Shown: positions 50,898-61,464, numbered from the stretch's first letter. The stretch: DNA of 64,000 bases from Nostoc sp. FACHB-110 (GCF_014697425.1 NZ_JACJRU010000002.1:372001-436000), one strand, 5' to 3'. Translations and numbers: made by a program. Notes: generated from the letters alone by a model not told the origin.

Positions 50898-52133
50898 ATG
50901 AAAATTCTGATTTCTGCATACGCCTGTGAACCACACCAAGGTTCGGAACCAGGAGTAGGCTGGAATGTTGTGCAAGAAGTTAGCAAATATCATCACGTAT
51001 GGGTGTTAACATCTAAATGTCATCGCCTAGCGATTGAAACTGAATTAGCACGTAACCCCCAACCCCAGGTTAACTTCATTTATTTAGATCCTTTTGATTT
51101 CCAAATTGATTGGAATCAATCAGGAAAAAAAACTCAAAATTGGGTATATATTCATTATTATTTTTGGCAAATTAAAGCTTATTTTGTCAGTTTACCGCTA
51201 CATCAAAAAATTCGCTTTGATATTTTACATCACGTCACTTATGTTAAATATACTAGCCCCTGTTTTCTTTGTTTTTTACCTATTCCATTTATCTGGGGGC
51301 CAGTTGGAGGAGGAGAATTAATTCCGGCAAATTTTTGCTCTAAATTAAGCTTATCTGCCCAAATTTATGAATTTATTCGGAATTTAGCTCGTTCAATTGG
51401 CGAGTACGATCCTTTTGTACGATTAACGGCAAACAAGAGTATTTTAGCTTTAGCTACAACAGAAGATACTGCCGCTAGATTACGTCAAATAGGGGCCAAA
51501 AATGTGCAAGTATATTCTCAATTAGGTATATCGCCACAAGCATTAATTAAACTTGGGGATTGTATCAACCGCAATTCATCTCCTATTCGATTCTTGAGTG
51601 TAGGTAGACTAATACATTGGAAAGGCTTTAACTTAGGATTAGCCGCTTTTGCACAAGCTAATTTACCTAATTCTGAATATTGGATTATTGGTGAAGGTTG
51701 TGAACAAGAAAATCTCGCACATCTTACTCAACAACTAGGCATTGGCACACAAGTAAAATTTTGCGGTAATTTATCTCATAGCGAAACTTTAAATCAAATC
51801 ACTAACTGTCATATCCTAATTCATCCTAGTTTGCATGATTCTGGCGGCTTAGTCTGTTTAGAAGCGATGGCGGCTGGACTACCAGTAATTTGTTTGAATT
51901 TAGGAGGCCCAGCAGTACAAGTTACAGAAGAGACAGGCTTTAAAATTACTGCAAATACTCCGGAAGAAGTAATACAAAATATGGCTCAAGCAATGATACT
52001 TTTAGCTAGGGATGCTGATTTGCGATTACAGATGGGTCAAGCTGGGCAAAAAAGAGTGAGAGATTGTTTTAATTGGGAGCTTAAAGGTTCATTTCTCGCG
52101 CAATGTTATGAGAATATCTACACTCACCAATAA
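50898..52133 (+). CDS. GT4 family glycosyltransferase
   Basis: 411-residue GT-B fold transferase. N-terminal acceptor domain starts ISAYACEPHQGSEPGVGWN, a segment common in exopolysaccharide transferases. C-terminal donor-binding domain has RFLSVGRLIHWKGF, the sugar-nucleotide loop HPSLHDSGGLVCLEAMAAG, and the E-x7-E catalytic pattern. Donor and acceptor unknown. Part of a small polysaccharide gene group with its two neighbours. Confidence 0.9.
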   Translation: MKILISAYACEPHQGSEPGVGWNVVQEVSKYHHVWVLTSKCHRLAIETELARNPQPQVNFIYLDPFDFQIDWNQSGKKTQNWVYIHYYFWQIKAYFVSLPLHQKIRFDILHHVTYVKYTSPCFLCFLPIPFIWGPVGGGELIPANFCSKLSLSAQIYEFIRNLARSIGEYDPFVRLTANKSILALATTEDTAARLRQIGAKNVQVYSQLGISPQALIKLGDCINRNSSPIRFLSVGRLIHWKGFNLGLAAFAQANLPNSEYWIIGEGCEQENLAHLTQQLGIGTQVKFCGNLSHSETLNQITNCHILIHPSLHDSGGLVCLEAMAAGLPVICLNLGGPAVQVTEETGFKITANTPEEVIQNMAQAMILLARDADLRLQMGQAGQKRVRDCFNWELKGSFLAQCYENIYTHQ

Positions 52134-52179
52134 TTATTTTTTCGGTGTTTTTTTGCTGAGTTAGTTTAGAGAAATAAGC

Positions 52180-53370
52180 ATGAAACTGTTAATTTTACAT
52201 AATCGCTACCAACTAGCTGGTGGTGAAGATAAGGTAATGGAAGCAGAAAAAAACCTTTTAGAAGCCAATGGTCATGATGTTCTGCTGTTAGAAGAAAATA
52301 ATTTGAGAATAGCAAATCTTTGGCAGAAATTTGTTGTCTCTGGAGAAGCAATATACTCTGTTGCAGCCAAGAGACGTGTTCAAACAGAAATTTATAGATT
52401 TCGTCCTGACATTGTTCACGTACACAACTTTTTCCCGCTGCTTTCTCCATCTGTATATGATGCTTGTTATATTGCTGGCGTTCCGGTTGTTCAAACGCTG
52501 CATAACTATCGTCTTGGTTGTCCTAAAGCAATGCCATTTCGAGATAGTAAAATTTGTGAAGATTGCATTGGTAAGTTAATTCCATTTCCGAGTGTTGTGC
52601 ATGGTTGCTATCGTCATTCTCGAATACAAAGCCTCGTTGTCGCATCGATGACTACTTTGCATAAATTTCGGGGTACTTGGCATCAAAGGGTAGATGCTTA
52701 TATTGCTTTGACTCAATTTCAAAAAGACAAAATGATTCAGGCTGGACTACCAGCAGCCAAAATTTATGTTAAGCCAAATTTTGTTGATAGTAATTCTAAT
52801 TTAGAAATAAATCATCAACGCCAAAAATATTTATTATTTGTTGGCAGGTTATCAGAAGAAAAAGGGATGATTACTCTGATTAATTGCTATATTCACAACC
52901 AATTATCTATACCTTTAAAGGTGGTTGGTGATGGGCCGTTGCGTCAAGAATTACAACAGCAGGTAATACAAGCAGGCTATGAAAACTTGATTGAGTTTTT
53001 AGGATACCAAGATAAATTAGTGGTCAACCAATTAATGATTGATGCCCAACTTTTAATTTTTCCGTCAATTTGGTATGAAGGATTTCCTGTAACAATCATT
53101 GAAGCTTTTGCTGCCAGTTTACCTGTAGTAGTGCCTAAATTAGGAAGTATGGCGGAAATAGTAGAAGATAAGGTGAATGGTTTACATTATGCAGCAGGCA
53201 AATATCAAGATTTAGCTGAGAAGATTAATTTAGCAATTAACCAGCCGGAGTTATTAGCCGCTATGGGCAGAAATGCTCGTTTGGCTTATGAAAAAAAATA
53301 TAGTCCGGCTGTAAATTATCAAGAATTAATGGCTATCTATCAACGAGTAATTGCAGCGAAAAATTCGTAA
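52180..53370 (+). CDS. GT4 family glycosyltransferase
   Basis: 396-residue GT-B transferase. N-terminus HNRYQLAGGEDKVMEAEKNL and HVHNFFPLLSPSVYDAC; C-terminal domain LLFVGRLSEEKGM and the donor loop SIWYEGFPVTIIEAFAASLPVV. 46 bp after the previous GT4 gene, so probably cotranscribed. Exact sugar unknown. A MITE copy starts 20 bp after the stop. Confidence 0.9.
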   Translation: MKLLILHNRYQLAGGEDKVMEAEKNLLEANGHDVLLLEENNLRIANLWQKFVVSGEAIYSVAAKRRVQTEIYRFRPDIVHVHNFFPLLSPSVYDACYIAGVPVVQTLHNYRLGCPKAMPFRDSKICEDCIGKLIPFPSVVHGCYRHSRIQSLVVASMTTLHKFRGTWHQRVDAYIALTQFQKDKMIQAGLPAAKIYVKPNFVDSNSNLEINHQRQKYLLFVGRLSEEKGMITLINCYIHNQLSIPLKVVGDGPLRQELQQQVIQAGYENLIEFLGYQDKLVVNQLMIDAQLLIFPSIWYEGFPVTIIEAFAASLPVVVPKLGSMAEIVEDKVNGLHYAAGKYQDLAEKINLAINQPELLAAMGRNARLAYEKKYSPAVNYQELMAIYQRVIAAKNS

Positions 53371-53389
53371 TTTAATCAAAGACATTAGC

Positions 53390-53564
53390 TATAGCAATCC
53401 TAAATGAGCCGTGAAAAACATAGATATGGAAACGTAGACGCGTAAGCGGCTTGCCGCAGGCTACCGCCAAGAACGCCTTCGCGCAGCGTCTCGTAGAGAA
53501 GGACGCAAAGGTAAGAAAGAAGAAAAAGATATAGAAATTTTACAAATGATTTAGGACTGCTATA
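53390..53564. mobile_element. MITE copy 2, 175 bp
   Basis: Same terminal inverted repeats as 11867-12020 (TATAGCAATCCTAAAT / TATAGCAGTCCTAAAT inverted) and near-identical interior. Differs by a 21-bp insertion (ttcgcgcagcgtctcgtagag) that itself belongs to a palindromic repeat type, showing nested repeat insertion. TA flanks both ends. Confidence 0.87.
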
Positions 53565-53661
53565 TTTTTAATATTTTATAGCTTTAGAGTCCAGAAAATA
53601 TCTTAAAATTATCTTTATTTAAAAGAATGCGATCGCTAATAATAAACAAATTCAATAAATC

Positions 53662-54498
53662 ATGGAAATCCATACTAAAAGTAAGAGGAAAGCTCAAGTT
53701 TGGGTGGTAGAAAATGGGAAAAAACGACTTCGACAAGACCATATTACGACTGAAGAACCTTTAGAAATTCGCTTGGTTTCCCCCCGACGAACTGTAGCTG
53801 TAACAATGCGGACACCAGGAACAGATTTTGCATTAGTGGCTGGTTTTTTGTTCAGTGAAGGTGTAATTACCTGTCAAGGCGATATCCAACGAATGAGTTA
53901 CTGCACAGATGAATCTGTGGATGGTGAACAGCGTTACAACATTATTAATGTGGAACTCAAACCCGGGTTAAATCCAGATTTACAACCTTTAGAACGTCAT
54001 TTTTATACGAATAGTGCTTGCGGAGTTTGCGGTAAAGCTAATATCGAAGCCTTACGTCTGCGGGGTTGTGCGGTGATTAATTCAGAATTAATTGTTAATC
54101 CTGAAATTATCTATAGTCTACCGGATAAACTGCGATCGGCTCAAGGCATTTTCAGTATGACTGGAGGTTTGCACGCAGCAGCAGTGTTTGATGTTAATGG
54201 TAATTTGTTAAATGTGCAAGAAGATATCGGCAGACACAATGCTTTAGATAAATTAATTGGCAGTGCTTTATTAAGTGATGAGTTACCTTTGAATCATCAT
54301 ATTATTATGGTTAGTGGTCGTTCTAGTTTTGAGATATTGCAAAAATCTCTAGTGGCGCAAGTTCCAATTGTTTGTTCTGTTTCTGCACCTAGTAGTTTGG
54401 CAGTATCTATCGCTCAAGAGTTTGGCATCACTTTAATTGGATTTTTGCGAGGGGAACGCTTCAATATTTATACTGGAAGAGAAAGGATAAATATTTAA
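53662..54498 (+). CDS. fdhD: Formate dehydrogenase accessory sulfurtransferase FdhD
   Basis: 278 residues. FdhD passes sulfur from a cysteine desulfurase to the molybdenum cofactor of formate dehydrogenase. The catalytic Cys motif is SACGVCGKA; other conserved segments are MTGGLHAAAVFD, EDIGRHNALDKLIG and MVSGRSSFEI. ATG start. No formate dehydrogenase is in the window, so the client enzyme lies elsewhere. Confidence 0.94.
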   Translation: MEIHTKSKRKAQVWVVENGKKRLRQDHITTEEPLEIRLVSPRRTVAVTMRTPGTDFALVAGFLFSEGVITCQGDIQRMSYCTDESVDGEQRYNIINVELKPGLNPDLQPLERHFYTNSACGVCGKANIEALRLRGCAVINSELIVNPEIIYSLPDKLRSAQGIFSMTGGLHAAAVFDVNGNLLNVQEDIGRHNALDKLIGSALLSDELPLNHHIIMVSGRSSFEILQKSLVAQVPIVCSVSAPSSLAVSIAQEFGITLIGFLRGERFNIYTGRERINI

Positions 54499-54594
54499 CT
54501 AAAAATTGAAGTTTTATAGCAGAAATTAGGAGGAAAATTCTGACTATTGCTAGCATTCAAGCTGGAAAATGTGAAAACTCATACCAACAATTTC

Positions 54595-54996
54595 ATGTCT
54601 TTTCAATACACAGAAGTCTTCATCACGATCGCATCATTTAATGTAAATACTTTAGTAGATTTCTATACTCAATTATTTGGGGAAAATCCGACTACTTTGC
54701 AGCCTGATATTTATGCAGAGTTTCGCTTTTCAGGTTTGCGCTTGGGGATTTTTAAACCAAAAACAACTCATAGGCAGGAATTTGCTAACTCCAGTAATAG
54801 TAAAATCAGTTTTTGTCTAGAAGTGAAAAATTTAGCCGCAGCGATCGCTCATCTGACAAACTTAGGTTATCCTCCACCGGGTGAAATCTCACTTGCCGCT
54901 CACGGAAGAGAAATTTATGCCTACGATCCTGATGGTAATAGGTTGATTCTCTATGAAGCGAAGAGATTCGATAGTGAAACCTACAAAAATTATTGA
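54595..54996 (+). CDS. VOC (glyoxalase/bleomycin resistance) family protein
   Basis: 133 residues from the ATG of MSFQYTEVFITIAS; a single VOC fold of two beta-alpha-beta modules ending YDPDGNRLILYEA. Function unknown. A strong SD (AGGAGG, 54528-54533) lies 13 bases before an in-frame TTG at 54547, so a start 16 codons earlier is possible. The stop overlaps the convergent kinase gene by 7 bp. Confidence 0.82.
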   Translation: MSFQYTEVFITIASFNVNTLVDFYTQLFGENPTTLQPDIYAEFRFSGLRLGIFKPKTTHRQEFANSSNSKISFCLEVKNLAAAIAHLTNLGYPPPGEISLAAHGREIYAYDPDGNRLILYEAKRFDSETYKNY

Positions 54997-57900
54997 CGAA
55001 GCAACTTAGCGATTGCCACAGCTAAATCGCCTGGGTCTACTGGTTTTGGGATATGCTTTTGAAAACCTGCGGCCATTGCTTGTTTGTAGTCGATTTCGCC
55101 AGCATAGGCAGTTAAAGCAATTGCCGGGGTTTGTCCGCCTTTGCTGGCGGGTAATTGTCTGATTTGGCGCAGCAACATATAGCCGTCCATATTTGGCATC
55201 CCGATGTCGCTTAATAAAATATCTGGCTGTAATTCCACTAATTTTTCTAAGGCTGCGGCGGCGGATGTCACGGCTGTAACTTCTGCCCCATACTGTTCAA
55301 GGGCAAAGGTAAAAAACTCTAACACGTCAGCTTGATCATCCACCAGCAAAATTTGCACTCCGGCGAGTAAAGAATCTTGATTTGCTAAATCCATCTGTGC
55401 AGATTCAGGATTTAAAGTTGCTGAGTCGGCACTTCTATGCAGTGGGAGGCGGACTGTAAATGTTGCGCCTTGCCCCTCACCTTGACTTTCGGCGGCAACT
55501 GTGCCGCCATGCAATTCTACTAAATGGCGTACTATTGCCAATCCCAATCCCAATCCCCCAAATACTCTGGTGGTTCTGCCATCAGCTTGGCGGAAGTATT
55601 CAAAGACGTAGGGCAGAAATTCTGGGGTGATGCCTTTGCCGTTATCAATTACTTGAATTTGGGCAGCAACGCCAACTTGCTCTAAACGAATTTCTACCCT
55701 ACCCCCCACTGGGGTAAATTTGACTGCATTAGAAACCAGATTCCAAACGATTTGTTGCAAGCGATCGCCATCACCCATAACTTCGAGATGATGATTAGGC
55801 AGTACAGTTTGCAATTGAATTGACTTAGCTTCTGCGGCTAGGCGCACTGTTTCGATGGCGGCTGAAATTGTCGTTCTTAAATCAACAATGCGAATATGCA
55901 GACTCAGCTTACCGCGTAAAATCCGCGACACATCTAATAAGTCTTCAATGAGTTGGGCTTGTAACTTGGCGTTGCGTTCAATGGTTTCCAAGGCGCGAAT
56001 TACCGTAGCTTCATCGTTTTTCCGGGTACGGAGTAATTTGGCCCAGCCCAAAATCGGATTTAGTGGTGTTCTGAGTTCGTGGGACAGCACCGCCAGAAAT
56101 TCATCTTTGATGCGGTTGGCAGTTTCCGCTTCCGAACGTGCATGGCGTTCAGCTTCGTAGAGTTGAGCGCGAGCAATGGCTTGAGCGCATTGCTGCCCCA
56201 AAGTCAACATAAATCCTTGGTCTTCTTCAGCAAAAACTTGGGCTGTGGCAAAGCTTAACCCTAATGCCCCGATGACGTGTTTTTCGACAATCAAAGGAAT
56301 ACACACAAAAGCACGGTTGCCTGTTTGTGATACCCAATTAATTAAGTCAGGATAATTGGCAGCTAAGGCTGCTGGACTGTCGATAAAAATAGGCTTTCCT
56401 GTTCTGACAGTTTGTGCTAAAGGTACAGCAGCTGTTACCGGAAAGCTTGCCCAAACATCCAGCATTGTTTGTGGGTAGCCAGTTGCTTGGACAATTTTCA
56501 CCACAGTTCCTTGTTCTGCCACCAAGCAAACCGAACCTGCACTCGCTCCCAAGGCCACAATTCCTTGATTCACTACCACATCAGCTACTTGTTGCGGTGT
56601 GACAGCTTCGGAAAGGGCGGCGGTGATTTTTTGTAACCTTACAGTCCGGTTAGCTGCCAATTCTGCGGCTTGCTTTGCCTGTTGAGTTTTTTGATAAAGT
56701 CTAGCGTTATCAATGGTTGTGGCGGCTCGGCGCGCTAAATCTTCAGCTAATGCTAAGTCTGGTGGTTCATAGGGACGGCTAGATTCATCTCTAACAAAGG
56801 AAATTACGCCAAAAAGTTGTCCACGGGAATATAAAGGAATCACCATTAAAGAACGCATCTCCAGACTTTGGAGTAACTGCAAATAGCCTTCTTCCTGAGC
56901 TATGTCTGTAAGTTGTGCATTAGTAATTGTCGGATAAAATACTGACTGCCCTTGGAGCAATCTGTCTCGAAAATTATGGTTTTGTTCGTTTTGCGGTGGG
57001 TAACGTCTTTGAATTTGGTGAAGAATTTCTTGTTTGACTGGATTAGCAGCAATTGTGGCAATCTGCTCAATGGTGTAATCTTCTTTGACAATATGCACAA
57101 CACACCAATCAGCTAAATTCGGCACTGCCAAATGAGCCACATTTGCCAGGGTGACTTCATAATCTAGGGATGCAGCCAGTAAGGCACTGGCTTCGACTAA
57201 AAACTTTTGGGCGAGTTCTGCTTGTTTGCGATCGCTAATATCTTCGACAATACCAACAGCATACTTTGGCTGGCCGTTGGCATCCCAGACCACAGAAGAA
57301 GTGAGATTGACCCAAATAGTTACCCCATCTTGGCGAATGTAGCGTTTTTCTAAGGTGTAACCACTAATTTCTTTAGCTAATACTCTTTGAGCTTGTGCTA
57401 AATCCTCTGCTAAATCATCAGGGTGAGTAATTGCTTGGAAATTTAACTGCATTAATTCTGCGGCACTGTAGCCTGTGATGTCGCACAGTGCTGGGTTTAC
57501 TTGGATAAATTGGCCGCCCAAAGTAACTAAAGCAATGCCTACTGCTGCTTGGTTGAACATAGCGCGGAATCTAGCTTCACTTTCGCGCAGGGCAATTTCT
57601 GTTAATTTTGTGGCCGTGACATCCGATAAAATGATGCCAATGCCCACAGTTTCATCTAAAGCATTGCGGACTGGATAGTAGTTACCTAACCAATAACCAT
57701 AGGTGTCTGCTTTTCCTAGGGCGGCATTGCTAATTTCCACGTTCAGCAGAGGTTCTCCGGTTTCTAAAACTTGCTGGAACTGGGCGGCAAACTGATCTGC
57801 TATCCCCGGAAAGACTTCGCTAAATTTGCGTTCTAGATGGGCTTCGATAGGTAAACCGTTAATGTCGGCTAAAACTTGATTAATTCTTAAATAGCGCAGT

Positions 57901-59234
57901 TCTCTATCTAAAAAGCAAACAGCCACAGGCGCGCCTGCTAATAAAGCATCTAATAACGATAGAGATTCGGCATATTTAATTAAAGATTGATGATTATCTC
58001 GATAAAGCTGGGCATTTTCGACTGCTAAGGCTGCTCGATAGGCGACATCAGTAGCTAATGCTAAATCAGATTCATCGTAAGAACGATGGGGAGTGGCGAT
58101 CGCAAACATGATACAGCCTAAAACGCGCTTGTGGGCAATTAACGGCACAATCATTGCCGATTGCAAACCTACCTGTCGCACCGTCTCTAAATGTTCTGCA
58201 TTCTGCGTTGTCGCCACTAACACCGACTCAGGAATTTCGGGAATTAATTCTGGTTTTCCGGTTTGCAATACTCTAGCGATGGGATGTGTGCCTTGGGGAT
58301 CTGGGACATATTGGCGCAGTTTTTGAACTAACTCTGCTTTTTTGGGATCTGCATGAGCGATCGCAATTCGACAAATCGAATTATCTTCTGTGAAAACATC
58401 TACAGTACACCAGTCGGCTAGCTGTGGCACAGAAATTTTGGCAATTTGCTGCAAAGTTTCCTCATAATCTAAGGAAGTAGCCAATAAACTACTAATTTCG
58501 GCAATATATTGCAGTTGCTGTTCTGCTTGCTTACGCTCGGTAATGTTGACCCCTACACAAGTTACACCGCCATCTAAGCCTTTTAAGGGTTCCACTAGCA
58601 AATCATAATAAATAACATCTCCGCGCAGATTTACACAAACCTCTTCACGCGTGGAAACTCCCTGGTCGATAGCTCTTTGCTTAATCGCAACTAGTTGCTG
58701 TGCTACTGCATTCGGAAAAATTTCATCATCCGATTTGCCTAACACTGATTCAGTATTGTTGATGCCTTGAAGATTATGCACCCAGCGATAGCGTAAATCT
58801 CGATCCTGTTGAAAAACGACAATATCTGAATTGCTGAGGGCGATACGAAATCTTTCTTCGCTGACTTTGAGCTTTTGAAAATTGATTTCCGCTTTGCGTT
58901 TAGCGTGCTTTAAGGCTTCACATAAAATACTAATCACTAAACCTTGTACAGCAAATAACAATATCTTGACAGCATTAGATAAATTTAAATTTAATTCGTA
59001 ATATTGCGAAAGAAAAAAGTAATCACTCAATACTACAGATAAAAAGGTTGCTAATAGACCAGCTTTTAAACCGCCATACCAAGCACTTACCATCACCGCC
59101 CCAAAAAATAGCAGAAATGGTGATGTTTTCACGCCTATCAAAGGGTCAAGCAATAGCATGATTACTAGTGCTGTAGCGACGATTAAAACTACAAACGCAT
59201 AGCGTAGTAAGTGTTGGTAAGCAATATATGGCAT
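54990..59234 (-). CDS. Membrane-anchored hybrid histidine kinase (DUF4118-PAS/GAF-HisKA-HATPase-REC)
   Basis: 1414 residues. Four-helix KdpD-like membrane domain (DUF4118) about 9-110, PAS 125-235, GAF 245-411, PAS 425-541, PAS 551-665, GAF 675-835, GAF 865-1025, HisKA with His1052 in SHELRTPLN, HATPase about 1150-1265 (GGLGLGLAIVRHL), C-terminal receiver about 1295-1414 with Asp1343 (LLSDIGMPNMDGYM). All key residues are present. Signal unknown. Convergent with the VOC gene, with which it overlaps by 7 bp. Confidence 0.94.
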   Translation of the reverse strand: MPYIAYQHLLRYAFVVLIVATALVIMLLLDPLIGVKTSPFLLFFGAVMVSAWYGGLKAGLLATFLSVVLSDYFFLSQYYELNLNLSNAVKILLFAVQGLVISILCEALKHAKRKAEINFQKLKVSEERFRIALSNSDIVVFQQDRDLRYRWVHNLQGINNTESVLGKSDDEIFPNAVAQQLVAIKQRAIDQGVSTREEVCVNLRGDVIYYDLLVEPLKGLDGGVTCVGVNITERKQAEQQLQYIAEISSLLATSLDYEETLQQIAKISVPQLADWCTVDVFTEDNSICRIAIAHADPKKAELVQKLRQYVPDPQGTHPIARVLQTGKPELIPEIPESVLVATTQNAEHLETVRQVGLQSAMIVPLIAHKRVLGCIMFAIATPHRSYDESDLALATDVAYRAALAVENAQLYRDNHQSLIKYAESLSLLDALLAGAPVAVCFLDRELRYLRINQVLADINGLPIEAHLERKFSEVFPGIADQFAAQFQQVLETGEPLLNVEISNAALGKADTYGYWLGNYYPVRNALDETVGIGIILSDVTATKLTEIALRESEARFRAMFNQAAVGIALVTLGGQFIQVNPALCDITGYSAAELMQLNFQAITHPDDLAEDLAQAQRVLAKEISGYTLEKRYIRQDGVTIWVNLTSSVVWDANGQPKYAVGIVEDISDRKQAELAQKFLVEASALLAASLDYEVTLANVAHLAVPNLADWCVVHIVKEDYTIEQIATIAANPVKQEILHQIQRRYPPQNEQNHNFRDRLLQGQSVFYPTITNAQLTDIAQEEGYLQLLQSLEMRSLMVIPLYSRGQLFGVISFVRDESSRPYEPPDLALAEDLARRAATTIDNARLYQKTQQAKQAAELAANRTVRLQKITAALSEAVTPQQVADVVVNQGIVALGASAGSVCLVAEQGTVVKIVQATGYPQTMLDVWASFPVTAAVPLAQTVRTGKPIFIDSPAALAANYPDLINWVSQTGNRAFVCIPLIVEKHVIGALGLSFATAQVFAEEDQGFMLTLGQQCAQAIARAQLYEAERHARSEAETANRIKDEFLAVLSHELRTPLNPILGWAKLLRTRKNDEATVIRALETIERNAKLQAQLIEDLLDVSRILRGKLSLHIRIVDLRTTISAAIETVRLAAEAKSIQLQTVLPNHHLEVMGDGDRLQQIVWNLVSNAVKFTPVGGRVEIRLEQVGVAAQIQVIDNGKGITPEFLPYVFEYFRQADGRTTRVFGGLGLGLAIVRHLVELHGGTVAAESQGEGQGATFTVRLPLHRSADSATLNPESAQMDLANQDSLLAGVQILLVDDQADVLEFFTFALEQYGAEVTAVTSAAAALEKLVELQPDILLSDIGMPNMDGYMLLRQIRQLPASKGGQTPAIALTAYAGEIDYKQAMAAGFQKHIPKPVDPGDLAVAIAKLLRQ

Positions 59235-59539
59235 GAAAAATTAGCAAACAGGCAATACTTAAGGCAAGGGCTATACATACCTTAAGTTAGTTTGCAAATT
59301 TTCGGAACTTATCTTGAGATAGATCCTGATATTGCTCCAAGAAATATCTTTTGCTAGTGGTAAAAATTTTGTGATTATTGTATATATTTTAATTATTTTA
59401 TAATATTGTGATTTTTTATTAAAAACCCTGTTTTAATTAAAAAAATCGAACTTTATTTGAGTATAAAAATAATTTAAAAATCAAAATTTACCCTGTTAAA
59501 TCATCCCAAAAGCAAAAAAATAATTGGTGGCAATTAGAA
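59235..59539. other. AT-rich intergenic region between hybrid kinase and bioF
   Basis: About 300 bp with long A and T runs; no credible gene or RNA seen. Lies downstream of bioF and upstream of the kinase, both on the minus strand. Confidence 0.4.
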
Positions 59540-60706
59540 TTATTTTGTATTTTTTAGTACAGATATTAGTTTATCTATATGTTCGATTTGATGAGTAGCC
59601 ATAATAGAAATTCTGATTCGACTTGTAGGCACTGTTGGCGGACGAATTGCTGGAGCAAAAATGCCTGATTCTTTGAGTTTTTTGCCAACTTGTAGTGCCT
59701 CTGCGGGACTAGGTAATTGAAAGCAAATAATGGGTGATTCGCTAGGCAGCAATGTTAGGTGAGGTAATTGCTCTTGTATTAAGTTTTTCACATAATCGAC
59801 ATTACGCCACAATTGAATTCGCCTTTGGGGTTCTTGTTGCACAATTTGAATTGCGGTTAATGCGGCGGCTGTATCCGCAGGTGAAAGAGCGGTGGTGTAA
59901 ATCCAAGTCGGGGCGCGATTGCGTAAAAAATCAATCAGGTTGGTGCTGCCTGCTACGTAACCGCCTAAACTACCTAAAGCTTTACTTAAAGTCCCAATTT
60001 GAATTAATGGCTGGCCTGTACAGCCAAAATATTCTACACACCCAGCACCAGTTTTGCCGATGACTCCAGTGGCATGGGCTTCATCAACTAACAGCATACA
60101 GTCAAATTCTTCAGCTAATGCCAACAATGATGGTAATGGGCATAAATCACCATCCATACTAAAGACACTATCAGTAATAATTAAACAGCGACGGTAGTTT
60201 TGACGATGTTGCTGCAATTGAGTTTGGATGGCAAGCACATCACAATGGGGATATTCGATGACGGTTGCGCCACTGAGAATTGCACCATTTTTTAAACTGG
60301 AATGATTGTATTGGTCTGATAAAATTAAATCGCGTTTGCCCACAGTAGCCGCGATCGCACCTAAGTTTGCTAGATATCCTGAACTAAAGACAATCGCATC
60401 TTCTGTTTGTTTAAGAGATGCGATCGCTATCTCTAATTCTCTGTGTAATTGCCGATGCCCACTGAGTAATCGAGAACCAGTGCTACCAGTACCAAATTCA
60501 GCAACCGCCGCGATCGCTGCCTTGACTAAGCGCTCATCCCCAGCTAATCCTAGATAATCATTACTGGCAAAGTTAATCACTTCTTGCCCCGATAACACCA
60601 CCGTTGCCCCTGGGCGATCGCTTAATACTTGTACAGAACGATACCAGTCTGCTCGATGAATGGTTGTTAATGATTGTTCTATCCAAGCATAGGGGTCTTT
60701 GGGCAT
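59540..60706 (-). CDS. bioF: 8-amino-7-oxononanoate synthase
   Basis: PLP enzyme joining pimeloyl-thioester and alanine in biotin synthesis. 388 residues; PLP Lys242 in [13 protein letters not shown], conserved [25 protein letters not shown] and [10 protein letters not shown]. Length and motifs fit BioF; the related CoA ligases (glycine C-acetyltransferase) are less likely. Starts with ATG. No other bio gene is adjacent. Confidence 0.92.
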   Translation of the reverse strand: MPKDPYAWIEQSLTTIHRADWYRSVQVLSDRPGATVVLSGQEVINFASNDYLGLAGDERLVKAAIAAVAEFGTGSTGSRLLSGHRQLHRELEIAIASLKQTEDAIVFSSGYLANLGAIAATVGKRDLILSDQYNHSSLKNGAILSGATVIEYPHCDVLAIQTQLQQHRQNYRRCLIITDSVFSMDGDLCPLPSLLALAEEFDCMLLVDEAHATGVIGKTGAGCVEYFGCTGQPLIQIGTLSKALGSLGGYVAGSTNLIDFLRNRAPTWIYTTALSPADTAAALTAIQIVQQEPQRRIQLWRNVDYVKNLIQEQLPHLTLLPSESPIICFQLPSPAEALQVGKKLKESGIFAPAIRPPTVPTSRIRISIMATHQIEHIDKLISVLKNTK

Positions 60707-60766
60707 AATTTTTTAGACTAAATAATGCGAAGCAAGAATGGTATAATTTCTCACTTCTTACTTTTA

Positions 60767-60847
60767 CTACAGTGCTTCTGGTGGGGCAACATCTGAACCA
60801 ACACTAATTCCAGTATGACTAGATTTGATTCCTGGTTTGACATTCAT
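60767..60847 (-). CDS. Possible 26-aa ORF
   Basis: ATG-started frame encoding MNVKPGIKSSHTGISVGSDV and a short PPEAL end, in the otherwise gene-free 60707-61071 spacer. No clear SD. Open frame extends 11 codons upstream. Noted only because its composition is protein-like. Confidence 0.2.
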   Translation of the reverse strand: MNVKPGIKSSHTGISVGSDVAPPEAL

Positions 60848-61020
60848 TAATTGAATGTAATATAGGGTACTAATGTTTACTAGCTACTCGCAGCTAAAGT
60901 ATAATTATAATTAGGAAATTTAGATTTTTTTCAGTAGATAAAGTGTAGTATTGCAACAAGTAGTTAGCAAATACAAATAGTGTTTTTACTGTAAATAAAA
61001 GTATTTTTTTTACTAAAATG

Positions 61021-61065
61021 CTCAAGCGATCGCTTGTGTTGTGGCATCAGAGGCGATCGCTTGAG
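61021..61065. repeat. HIP1-containing 13-bp inverted repeat
   Basis: ctcaagcgatcgc (61021-61033) and gcgatcgcttgag (61053-61065) form a perfect stem with a HIP1 octamer (GCGATCGC) in each arm. It lies after the MAPEG gene and may end its transcript. Confidence 0.8.
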
Positions 61066-61071
61066 TGTAGT

Positions 61072-61464
61072 TTAGACTTTGACTATAGATAGAATAATGC
61101 CAACTAGCGAACCCAAAATTAGCACAGTACCACTGAGGGAACTAATTCCAAAGCCAATCATCCGTTTTTCAGCAGCTTGGTAGTATCCCCAAGCATAGAC
61201 AATGCGTCCTACAAGCCAGATAGCACCAATAATTGCCCCCCATACAGAGCTAACGTAAAAAGAGAACAACCATAAAGCAGGTAAAAACAAAATCATTTGC
61301 TCTAAGGTATTTTGCTGAACACGCAGTACACGTTCAAAGTTTTCATCTCCTGTCATCTGAGGAGGCGATACTTTATACTTACCTCGCGCGCGGCCAACAT
61401 TAATAGTAATGACTAAGTAAAGCACCAATGCCAAAATCGTTATCAGACTAGTCCAGGGCGACAT
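61072..61464 (-). CDS. MAPEG family membrane protein
   Basis: 130 residues from the ATG of MSPWTSLITILALVLYLV, with GAGG at correct spacing upstream. Four hydrophobic helices. The MAPEG pattern ERVLRVQQNTLEQMILFLPAL and GRIVYAWGYYQAAEKRMIG suggests glutathione-dependent membrane enzyme activity, as in the eicosanoid/glutathione family; the substrate is unknown. The longer frame overlaps the methyltransferase and lacks support. Confidence 0.86.
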   Translation of the reverse strand: MSPWTSLITILALVLYLVITINVGRARGKYKVSPPQMTGDENFERVLRVQQNTLEQMILFLPALWLFSFYVSSVWGAIIGAIWLVGRIVYAWGYYQAAEKRMIGFGISSLSGTVLILGSLVGIILSIVKV

